From Chrysophaeum taylorii (lineage: Eukaryota > Sar > Pelagophyceae > Pelagomonadales > Pelagomonadaceae), in contig JAQMWT010000022.1 in the NCBI GenBank assembly GCA_029834535.1, positions 30,137-94,136 of the forward strand: DNA of 64,000 nt. Direction: 5' to 3'. Shown here one piece after another: positions 19,418 through 28,289 of this stretch. How positions within the stretch are numbered: position 1 is the first letter of the stretch; each line of letters starts with the position of its first letter. The notes under the pieces were generated by a model, which worked only from the letters and a program-made list of their open reading frames with translations, had not been told where the DNA came from and made no database searches. The translations under genes were made by a program, and so were the position numbers.

Positions 19418-20273
19418 GGGGCGACCGCACCTACTTCCCCACGTCCATCTCGATCCCGATGCTTTCCCCCTTGGGGAACGCCACCGCAACCAGCCCGCGC
19501 GCGACGACGAAACGCGATTGTCACCGGGTCGCGCGCTGGGCCGCTGTAGACATCTTTCTCCACAACATCGCGTGCATGCTGCATTCCCACTCTTTCGACT
19601 CCCTGCGTCTTCTCATCGACGCAGGTGGCCCGCGCGAGGTATCGCGCGAATTTTGATTGTCGTTGCTCTTTGTCGGTCGTCGCGCGAGGCGTCGCGCGAG
19701 CTCCCATGATTCCGCTGCCTGTCTTTGTTTCTTTCTCCTCCCCTGAGCAGCACCAGCAGCAGCGATGAAACGCTCTTCACATCGGGATCTATTTTTTTTT
19801 TTTGGCGAGAGTTTGATTTATGAGAGTGAGACCTTGTTGCATCTCGTCGAGGTGCATTTTGACCCGTGGCCGGCCAGACGGGTCCTTTTCCCCTTTCATG
19901 ATGATGATGATGATGATTCTTTTTTGCCATGTTCCTTTCTCACATCGTTTCTTCGTCCTTAAAGTGGGGCCCGGGGCGCATCCTACTGCGGTTCGACTGC
20001 CCCGCCCCTTGTTTTCTTTCTTTCTGTCTGTCTGTCTGTCTGCCAGTGTGAGACTCGAGGTGGCATCCTGTTTAGTATATAGCTTGGTGGAGGGAAAAAA
20101 AATCACAAACTACTAGCCGCGCGGCTCCGACACTTTAGAAATACATAAACACCGGCGTCGAGTGGCGCCGAGTGTGTCTCCCACAAGCAGCAAGAAACAG
20201 GAGACCAAGATGGGAGGAAAAAAAGATAACGACCATTGGCGCGAAGGGAGCTGGGTGGGCATCGACGTCAGCT
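19418..20273. other. Intergenic, CTGT microsatellite
   Basis: Contains a (CTGT)n tract at about 20022-20042, an ATGATG tract near 19898-19917 and a T-run at 19789-19802. No supported gene or RNA. Confidence 0.5.
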
Positions 20274-20939
20274 CTAAACGTCGACCTCGTCGTCTTCGGG
20301 GTTGGGGTCCGCGTTCGGGGTGTAAAAAGCCACGACTTTTGCCTTGAGCCAATTCCAGGCTACCGAGACGCCTCGCGTCGTGTGTTCCAAGCCCACCGCG
20401 ACCCCTCGCGCCGTGTGCTTCATGCTGACTCTGGCCTTGGCACTGATGTACGTCGCGGCAATCTCGGTTTTCTCTCGAAGATGCCACTCTTCGCATTTCA
20501 CTTTACAGAAGCCGAGCACCTTGGGCCCGAATCGCGCCCCCGCGGCGACACCATACAAACCCGTGCCGAGCGCGACCTTGGTCGCCGCGACGGGGAGCTG
20601 GACGAGCTGTCCCGCCTCGAGCGACGAGATAATACCCTTGGCGCCGTGGTTAGTATCGACGGCGCGAATGTGATCCGCGAATTTTGAAAAATGGTCCTTG
20701 GACTGCGCCACGAGCTCGTTGCCGTGGGAGGCACACCCGACCACCACGTCCTCGGCGCTCAGGTCAGCCAACGGCGCGAAGGCGCTGTCGAACTTGCGAC
20801 TTCGCTCCTCGAGGCCCTCCTTCGTGATACCGTCTGGCCGCAGCAGCGACGGCAACGGCAGCTCCTCATCCTCATCCTCCGTGCCCTGGACGCCCTCCAT
20901 CATGCGCGGATACGTCGTCGTTTTCATCTCCGGACTCAT
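20274..20939 (-). CDS. Hypothetical protein with a central Gly/Ala hydrophobic segment
   Basis: A 221-residue protein from MSPEMKTTTYPRMM. I do not recognise the family. The N-terminal third is acidic (EDEDEELPLPSLL). The middle contains an amphipathic run and a Gly/Ala-rich hydrophobic segment (AATKVALGTGLYGVAAGA, about residues 120-140). The C-terminal third has tandem alpha-helix-like segments with a repeated HTARGVAVG / HTTRGVSVA motif, and the end is acidic (NPEDDEVDV). A long mid-hydrophobic hairpin flanked by amphipathic helices is reminiscent of lipid-droplet or peripheral membrane proteins, but that is speculation. Third-codon GC content and the clean Met start support it as a real gene. 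Confidence 0.55.
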   Translation of the reverse strand: MSPEMKTTTYPRMMEGVQGTEDEDEELPLPSLLRPDGITKEGLEERSRKFDSAFAPLADLSAEDVVVGCASHGNELVAQSKDHFSKFADHIRAVDTNHGAKGIISSLEAGQLVQLPVAATKVALGTGLYGVAAGARFGPKVLGFCKVKCEEWHLREKTEIAATYISAKARVSMKHTARGVAVGLEHTTRGVSVAWNWLKAKVVAFYTPNADPNPEDDEVDV

Positions 20940-21014
20940 ATCGTCGTCAGCTCAAAACTGCCCAGCTCCGGTCGCTCGCCGGTTCAAACACTTAGGGTAA
21001 CTAACTAACTGTTA

Positions 21015-22196
21015 TCAGTTCCACCAGAGGAGGGCTTGCTGGAGCGCTAGGGCAATGAAAGTCCCCGAAGCGTAGCCAAGGATGCCGACGAGCAACGCGG
21101 GGAGGACGAGGTCGTCCCAGCGCTTGGCGACGCACATGGCGGCGGCGGTGGTCGGGCCGCCGACGGCAGCGTTGGAGCTCGCCGCGAGCGCCCGGAGCTC
21201 CAACGTGCGCGGAAAGACCCGCCTCGCGGCGAGGATGATGGCGTAGTGGACACCAATCTGGAGCAACGAAAAGACAAAGAGGGCTCGACCGGCGGCGGCG
21301 ACGGCGCGAAGGTCGCCGGCGGCGCCGATGGCGGCGACGAAGAGCTGCATCGCGCAGGTGCCGAGGACGCGGCCCGAGGGAGCGACTCGCCTGCAGAAGC
21401 CGGGTGCGGCGGAGGCGATGGCCACCGCGTACAGCGTGCACAAGGGCAGCAAGAAGGGCCGGGGGGCGAGGGAGGCGACCGCGACGCACGCCAAGCCGAC
21501 GGCGAGGGCGGCCGACGCGTCGACGGCAGTCGCTACGTCCGTCGTCTTATTCCCCACTGCCTCGCCCGCGTCCTTCTCGCCCGCCTTAGTTGTCGCAAAC
21601 AGGAGCGCGAAGTAGGGCGCGACGACCGCGTTGTCGGCAGCGATGCCGGCGGCGACAATGGAGGCGGGGGCGGCGCCGGCGTCGGCGACGGCGACGTAGT
21701 TGACCGCGCCGCCGACGTGTCGCGCCGCCAAGGCCGCGGCGATGGTCGCGCGCACCTCGACGTCCGGTATGGCGCTTTTTAAGGGGGCGAGAGGCCACGC
21801 GACGAGCGTGCCGACGACGGTGCCGGCGCTCGCGACGACAAACGGCAGCAGTAGCTTCCGCCCGTCTCGTCGCACTCTCGCGAGGTCAGCGTCCATCAGT
21901 AGCAACGGAATGGCTAGCGGGACGAGCTTGGCGGTGACGAGCGAGTAAACGGGCGACTTTGCGGGCAGGATGCCGAGGTTCACCAAGGCGAGCGTTGCCA
22001 CCATCGTCACCACGTTCGACGACACGGCCGCGCCCACCTTCGTGTACCGCTCGGCCCACAGACCGCCCGCGGCGCACGTCCCCAAGGTCGCCCAGGTCGC
22101 CTCGGTACTCATCACGCGTCGCACCACGGAGACGCGCTTCGGTGGCTGGGGGACCTGCTGCCAAGCCACCGCGCTCGCAACGACTTGTAGAAGCAT
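21015..22196 (-). CDS. DUF819 family multi-pass membrane protein, probably plastid
   Basis: A 393-residue protein from the first true ATG (MLLQVVASAVAWQQVPQ). It has about ten hydrophobic segments and family-like stretches such as PLAIPLLLMDADL, LAARHVGGAVNYVAVADA, IAADNAVVAPYFALLF and ALAASSNAAVGGPTTAAAM, which match DUF819 (bacterial YjcL; chloroplast proteins in plants). Members are predicted transporters of unknown substrate. The leader is a signal peptide whose cleavage site ASAVA|W resembles the ASAFAP motif used for import into secondary plastids, where +1 is an aromatic residue; a Ser/Arg-rich, acid-free stretch follows, as in a transit peptide. The start is 50 bp from the divergent TMX-like gene. 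Confidence 0.8.
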   Translation of the reverse strand: MLLQVVASAVAWQQVPQPPKRVSVVRRVMSTEATWATLGTCAAGGLWAERYTKVGAAVSSNVVTMVATLALVNLGILPAKSPVYSLVTAKLVPLAIPLLLMDADLARVRRDGRKLLLPFVVASAGTVVGTLVAWPLAPLKSAIPDVEVRATIAAALAARHVGGAVNYVAVADAGAAPASIVAAGIAADNAVVAPYFALLFATTKAGEKDAGEAVGNKTTDVATAVDASAALAVGLACVAVASLAPRPFLLPLCTLYAVAIASAAPGFCRRVAPSGRVLGTCAMQLFVAAIGAAGDLRAVAAAGRALFVFSLLQIGVHYAIILAARRVFPRTLELRALAASSNAAVGGPTTAAAMCVAKRWDDLVLPALLVGILGYASGTFIALALQQALLWWN

Positions 22197-22246
22197 CTTC
22201 AATTTCGGACACACGAACGCGCCTGTTGCTTACCCTAGAGAGAGGG

Positions 22247-22867
22247 ATGAGGTGGTGGGTGGTGGTCTTGCTCCTTGCGAGAAGCCTCGGCGAAGAGGTT
22301 ATCGACGAGGCGGAGGAGGAGCCGCCTCCCCCGCCCGAGAGCAAAGTGGTTGAGCTCGGGGACGACACGTTCGAGCGGCGAACGCAAGCGTCGATCGGTG
22401 CGACCACTGGCGATTGGTTCGTCGCGTTCTGTGTGGAGGGATGTCCCGACGAAGCCCTCGAGGCCGTCGCGAATAGCCTCGACTCGGAGGAGTTCCACGT
22501 CGCGACGGTCGACGCCGACCTCCACCTCGCGCTCGCGACGCGATTTCGAGTCATTAATGATACGCGGATAGCACTCTTTAGCGGCGGAAAAATGTACGAC
22601 TACGTTGGCCCGGAGACTGCTGACGCTATGCTCGAGTTTCTCAACATCACCGATAAGGAGGGCGTCAAGGTCCCGCGAAAGAACGGACCTCTCAAACCCC
22701 TCCACGAGGCCCTCGGCAACTTCTTCGACGTCGTCGACTACCGCGCTCTTTGCATGGGCCTCTGCGCCATCTCGGTTGCCCTTATCCTCATCGGCGCCTT
22801 CATACCCCACGATCCGCCCCCAAAGGACGACAAAAAAGACGACAAGAAAGACGACAAGACCGACTAG
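22247..22867 (+). CDS. TMX-like thioredoxin-domain membrane protein with altered active site
   Basis: A 206-residue protein with a signal peptide (MRWWVVVLLLARSLGEE), a thioredoxin-like domain (about residues 35-140), a transmembrane helix (ALCMGLCAISVALILIGAF) and a cytosolic Lys/Asp-rich tail (repeated KDDKKDD). This is the layout of TMX-type protein disulfide isomerases of the ER. Strand WFVAF is where PDIs read WFVEF, but the CGHC site is replaced by GCPDE: the first redox cysteine is kept, the second is Glu, and an extra Cys sits four residues before. It is therefore unlikely to be a normal oxidoreductase and may act as a chaperone or thiol-trapping protein. DIRVINDTRIALF-like residues follow the usual cis-Pro region, although the proline is not seen. 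Confidence 0.7.
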   Translation: MRWWVVVLLLARSLGEEVIDEAEEEPPPPPESKVVELGDDTFERRTQASIGATTGDWFVAFCVEGCPDEALEAVANSLDSEEFHVATVDADLHLALATRFRVINDTRIALFSGGKMYDYVGPETADAMLEFLNITDKEGVKVPRKNGPLKPLHEALGNFFDVVDYRALCMGLCAISVALILIGAFIPHDPPPKDDKKDDKKDDKTD

Positions 22868-23210
22868 CTCCTTCGTCTTCCTTGTCGGCGTGCTCTGATT
22901 GCTGCTTCGGAGGGTGTCGCTTGATGGAAGTTCTTAAAAGAGGGATCTAGAGACCTCATAAAAATGACACTTCGACTCCCGCGCAGCGTTTTTAACAAGG
23001 AAAGTAGTACTACGACGAACGCGACCGCCAAAGTACAAAAAAATCCACGTGCGGTTCAAGAAGGAGCGATGACGAGGAAGCCTCTTCGCTGCTGCTGCTC
23101 GATACACGACCTCGCGACAGCAGACAACGCAGCAGCGCGTTTTCACAGGAGCAGACGACGCACGGTAGGATCAGGATGGCTCTCTACATATCGGCAGCAG
23201 TGCTCATCAC

Positions 23211-23241
<31 letters not shown>

Positions 23242-23524
23242 GGTGCCGTCATTGGAAAACCCGGTCTGCGTCGGCCACCGTCGAGCAGCGCACGCCTGGC
23301 GACTATGTTTTTTTTGTGCCCGTGGTGGATACTAGTTTCGAACTAGTAGAAGGTGGAACCGTTTCAAGAGTTCACCTCGGTGGTGGTGCCATGATCAAGC
23401 AACGGACGTTCTGCCTCGCGTCGAGAAGAAGTGCTCTAAAAACTTGATGTGAGGGCAACAAAGAAAGATTCTGCCACAAGAGTCGTGTTTCGGAGAAAAG
23501 AGTTCAAGAGCCACAACAAAAAAG
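22868..23524. other. Intergenic with ATC microsatellite
   Basis: An (ATC)n tract spans about 23203-23241. It precedes the secreted-protein cluster. No gene was recognised. Confidence 0.5.
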
Positions 23525-25389
23525 ATGGCATGGCGGATCGTGTTGGTCGCCGGCACCGCCTTGGCGGAGGTGTACACGCCGACACCGCAGCCCGTCTCGT
23601 ACGCACCGACGAGGCTGCCCACCACGGCGGCCATCTGTTGTTTCTACGCGGAGTCGACGCCAGAGCTTAATTTGTTTGTCTTGGTTCGAAAACTACTACT
23701 TTCTCAGGTCGGGTGACCCCTGCACCGACTGCGCGGAGGAGAACCTCCACAGAAGCGGCTACTGTGTGAAGCAGCGTTGAAATCGAATTGATTAAGGCGA
23801 ACTGAGGCGGCGCAGGCGCGGAGAGCGAGGAGAATTGCCTCGATTGTAGCGCGGCGGCAACCTTCTGCGTGCCGACGCCCCGCCCCACGGCATCGCCGAC
23901 GCCGCGGCCCTCGTCGTCGCCGACGACGCCATCACCGACGACGCTGCCGCCGACGCCGCGACCGAGTCGACCGCCGACGCCGCGCCCGACGCCGTTTCCG
24001 ACGCGACAACCATCGCCGTCTCCGACTAAAATCCCGACCAGCGGAAACGTGTGCTGTTTTTACTCGGACACGTCTGATCCTTGCGACTGCGAGCCAGGCA
24101 ATAGCGCCAGGACCGGATTTTGTGTGATGAGCGAGGAAAATTGCCTCGCGTGCAGCCCGACGGCCGCCTATTGCGTCCCGACGCCGCACCCCACGCCATC
24201 GCCAACGCTGCGCCCTTCGCTATCACCGACAACCCTATCACCCACGACGCCGCAACCGACCCCGCGACCCACTCGATCACCGACGCTGCGGCCCACGCAG
24301 TTTCCGACGGTTTCGCCGTATCCGACGATAACTCCAACCACGACGAGCCTTTGTTGCTTCTACTGGGAGTCCTCCGACCCGTGCGACTGCGAGCCCTTGA
24401 ACAGCGCCAAGAGCGGATTCTGCGTGCTGAGCGAGGAAAATTGCCTGATTTGCAGCCCGACAGCCGCCTTCTGCGCAGCGCCGCCGACGCCAATGCTAAC
24501 GATGCCACCAACTCGCCGGCCTACCGCGAAAACGACGACGACGACGACGACGACGACCTGCGCGGACTCGAGTGACTGGTACAAGGCATCCGAGCCTGAG
24601 AAGGACTGCTCGTGGGTCTCCTCGTTTACCGAGGCGCGCTGCGTTGTCAAGGGCGAGGACGAGACTTTTGCGTATCAGTCTTGCCCCTCGAGTTGCTCGA
24701 CCTGCGAAACCGAATGCGAGGGCGACGACCCAGAATTTTATGTCACCGATCCGAGCAAGGACTGCACCTGGGTTGGTCAAGCCAGGACAGTCCGCTGCAA
24801 GAAGGAGGGAACTACTGGCTACGCGTACGCGCAGTGCAAGCACGCGTGTGGTCTCTGCGCCTACGAAGAGTGCACCGACGACGACGATGCCTGGGTGCGC
24901 CTCCACCTCACACCTCATCATCATTGCTTGCGCGCCCGCAGCAAATGCCCGGCGATCCCTCCAAAGACTGCGACTGGGTCGGTGACTTTCGCCAGAATAG
25001 ATGCGTCAAGGTGGGCGCGGACGGAACGTACGCCTACGAAAGCTGGTGAGGACACTCCCTCCTCCTTCGTTGAACGAGACTCCCCGCAGCCGCCACTCCT
25101 GCAAGTCTTGCGCCGAAACGCTGACGGGCTCGTGCAGCGACAGCACCTCGTGGTTCAAGAAGGACGACCCTTCGAAGGACTGTGCGTGGAACCAACTATA
25201 CCCAAAGCGCCGCGTTTGTTGATCGTGCGTGCGAGTAGGCGACTGGGTTGGGAATTTGCTGCCTACACGCTGCGCCGTCAAGGGCGACGATGATACTTGG
25301 GCCTTCGAAGGTTCGTTGTGTTCTCTGATGTGGCACCGTGCTGAACTCGTTATGACACAGCGTGCCCCTTTACTTGCGACGTGTGCTGA
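23525..25389 (+). CDS. Secreted modular cysteine-rich protein without GH45 domain (cluster gene A)
   Basis: Seven exons: 23525-23652, 23708-23775, 23816-24894, 24942-25045, 25090-25181, 25239-25310 and 25361-25389 (523 residues), with six introns of 40-57 nt. After a signal peptide (MAWRIVLVAGTALAE) come three eight-cysteine 'CCFY' modules (CCFY...DPC.DC...GFC..SEENCL.C...FC) joined by long Pro/Thr linkers (PTPRP units). The C-terminal block has four six-cysteine repeats with the pattern C..D...W[YF]....P.KDC.WV......RC..[KG]......[YF]..C..[SA]C..C, an ShKT-like spacing. The end is CPFTCDVC. No catalytic domain is present. The modular layout suggests a secreted polysaccharide- or wall-binding protein. 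The last repeats are almost identical in DNA to those of gene B, indicating recent duplication or conversion. Confidence 0.8.
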
Positions 25390-25645
25390 AAATAAGCACG
25401 GACTGTATTATTATTAGAGGCGGTGCGGCAACGTGTCAGACGTCGTCGTCTCGGGCTGTGGTGACCAGTGGTAGTGATTTCGACACGACGACGTCCTGCG
25501 CCGCAGAAGAGCTCGCGTCTCTGGGCCTAGGGACGGAGGCAAGATAGCAAGATATTATACATGATATTCGATTTTGCCACGACAAAAAAATTTCGATTTC
25601 ATGCTGACGCGATGAAGCCAGAATCGTTCCAGGACATCTGAGAAG

Positions 25646-27997
25646 ATGATGATGATGACATTGTGGGTTGCGCTCACCGGTCACGCCATGGCCGACGACT
25701 GGATCACGGGCACATACACGACAGGTACTCTCACTTTCAAAGTGCTCTAAGTTGTCAGACCGACGGTGAGTTCTGACACCAGGATACTGGGATTGTTGCA
25801 AGCCGTCGTGCGCTTGGAGCGGCAAGGGGAACGTCGATACGCCCGTGCGAAGCTGCGAGGCGGAGACGGGGAACGTGCTGAGCAACCCGAATGTCGCGAG
25901 CGTCTGCGACGGCGGCACCTCGGCGAGCTGCGCCGATAACCAGCCTTTCACGATCAACGACGAGTTGTCGATGGGGTTCGCCGCCGCCGCGGTGGGAGGG
26001 GTTAGTGGGCTTAATGGCGATGAGAATTGCGGCATGTGCTACGAGCTCGTTTGGACAGACGAGGAGTTTGCCTACGGTGGAGGCGCGCACCCCAACATCG
26101 TGGGGAAGCGCCACGTCATCCAAGTGACCAACATTGGCTACGACGTTTCTGGCAGTCATTCCTTCGACCTCCAGATCCCAGGTGCGGGCCAGGGCATCTT
26201 CGACACCGGGTGCGAGATCCAGTTTCCCGACTTGGAGAGCGAAGACTTCGACTGCGGCAACAACTACGGCGGTTGTAGCGATGTTTCGGGCTGCGCTGAC
26301 CTCCCCGTCGATCTCCGAGCCGGCTGCGAGTGGCGCTTCGACAGTAGCGTGTACGGGTGGAAGACTGACAACGGCAAGTCAGACAACCCTTTCGTGCGTT
26401 TTCGCCGCGTAAAATGCCCGTCCGAGCTGGTTGCCATCACCGGCACGACGCCCAACGACGACGACGACTACCCCGTGATCGCGTACGTCACGAGCACGGA
26501 CGCCGGTTCCTCGTCCTCGCCGACGCCGCGGCCTGCGTCCTCGCCGACGCCGCGGCCTGCGTCCTCGCCGACGCCGCGGCCCGTCTCGACGCCAGCCACT
26601 TCGAACGTATGTTGCTTTTACTTGGCGTTCGTAGCATCGCGATTCCGAGCTTTCTTCTTGTTTCAAAGTGCAATTGCTCGCGCGAAAGTTCGACCGCAGG
26701 TCGGGCGGCGATCCGTGCACCGACTGCGGGCCAAACGCCGACAGGAGCGGCTATTGCGCAGAGCAGCGTTGAATCGTCCCAGATCGCGAGTGCTTGAACC
26801 GAGTCGGGGCAGGCGCGGAGAGCGAAGAAAATTGTCTCGGATGTAGTTCGGCAGCTATTTTCTGCGGGCTTGGGTCTACGGCATCATCTGCCCCGGCGCC
26901 AACGCCGCGCGCTGTGTCACCACCAACGCCAAAACCTATTGGGTCGCAGCCGCCGAGACAAACGTCCCCGACGCCGCGCCCGGCGTCGACGCCCGCCGGC
27001 GCATCGAACCTGTGTTGTTTCTATTCAGCGTCGGGTGACGCTTGCAACGACTGTGGCAGTGGCGACAGGAGCGGAGGATATTGCAGCCAGAGCGAAGAAA
27101 ATTGTCTGGCCTGCAACCCCGCGGCCACTTTTTGCGCGTCGTCGACGACCTGCGCGGACTCGAGTGACTGGTATAAGGCCTCCGAGCCTGAGAAGGACTG
27201 CTCGTGGGTCTCCTCGTTTACCGAGGCGCGCTGCGTCGTCAAGGGCGAGGACGAGACTTTTGCGTATCAGTCTTGCCCCTCGAGTTGCTCGACGTGCGAA
27301 ACCGAATGCGAGGGCGACGACCCCGAATTTTATGTCGCCGATCCGAGCAAGGGCTGTACCTGGGTTGGTCAAGCCAGAACAGTCCGCTGCAAAAAGGAGG
27401 GAACTACTGGCTACGCGTACGCGCGGTGCAAGCACGCGTGTGGTCTCTGCACCTACGCAGATTGCACCGACGACGACGACGATGTCTGGGTGCGCCTCCA
27501 CCTTACAACAGCTTATCAATACTTTCGTGGCCTCCGCAGCATATGAACGGCGACCCAGCCAAAAACTGCGATTGGGTCGGCGATTTCCGCCAGAACAGGT
27601 GCGTGAATCAGGGCGAAGACGGCACGTATGCCTACGAAAGCTGGTAAGCGCGCCGCTCCGTTTCACGAAAATCGATAAGAGGCTTAGTCGCCACTCCTGC
27701 AAGTCTTGCGCCGAAACGCTCACGGGCTCGTGCAGCGACAGGACCTCGTGGTACAAGAAAGGCGACCCCGCGAAAGACTGTGCGTCGTCGCCACGCCGAC
27801 GATGCTTTGTTGTTGAAAGTTGACAGACGTATCTGCCTATAGGCGACTGGGTCGGAGGTATGCTGCCTACACGCTGCGTCGTCAAAGGTGACGACGATAG
27901 TTGGGCTTTCGAAGGTACTGCGTTGTGTCCTATGATGAGATTTGGTCACCCCCCTTCTACGCACGCAGCGTGCCCCTTCACTTGCGACGCGTGCTAG
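25646..27997 (+). CDS. Secreted GH45 endoglucanase with cysteine-rich modules (cluster gene B)
   Basis: Eight exons: 25646-25724, 25783-26626, 26700-26767, 26813-27489, 27540-27643, 27688-27779, 27843-27914 and 27969-27997 (654 residues). A signal peptide is followed by a GH45 domain: [12 protein letters not shown] (catalytic base Asp, codon 25791-25793), [46 protein letters not shown] (catalytic acid Asp, codon 26166-26168), LRAGCEWRFD and [19 protein letters not shown]45 enzymes are inverting endo-beta-1,4-glucanases. A linker with three PTPRP units leads to two eight-cysteine CCFY modules, and then four six-cysteine ShKT-like repeats. Both catalytic residues are present, so it should be active, probably on beta-1,4-glucan outside the cell. 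Four ATG codons in a row start the frame; the first is used here. Confidence 0.88.
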
Positions 27998-28289
27998 CTG
28001 GTCGGCACGGATTGACAGAACTCGAGAGTTCTTTCTTAGCAGAGGGCGCTTTCACAGTATGTGATACGCGCAGTCCGGGACTCCTACATAGTATAGGCCT
28101 ACCGCGCACGTAGTCGGGATAAACACCCTCACTACTCGCCGTCTGCCCTCACACACAAAAAAACGAATAGTAGTTTAACGTTTTGCCCCCCCCCGCATAA
28201 AATGTGTCTCTTTGCCGCAAAAAACATGAGAAGAAGAAGAAGAAGAAGAATTTTTTTTCGGAGACAGACAGACCGTTTGGAAGGAACAG

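Noticed and set aside
23203-23241. CRISPR-like or satellite array
   Set aside because: Only an ATC microsatellite; no spacers, and the genome is eukaryotic.
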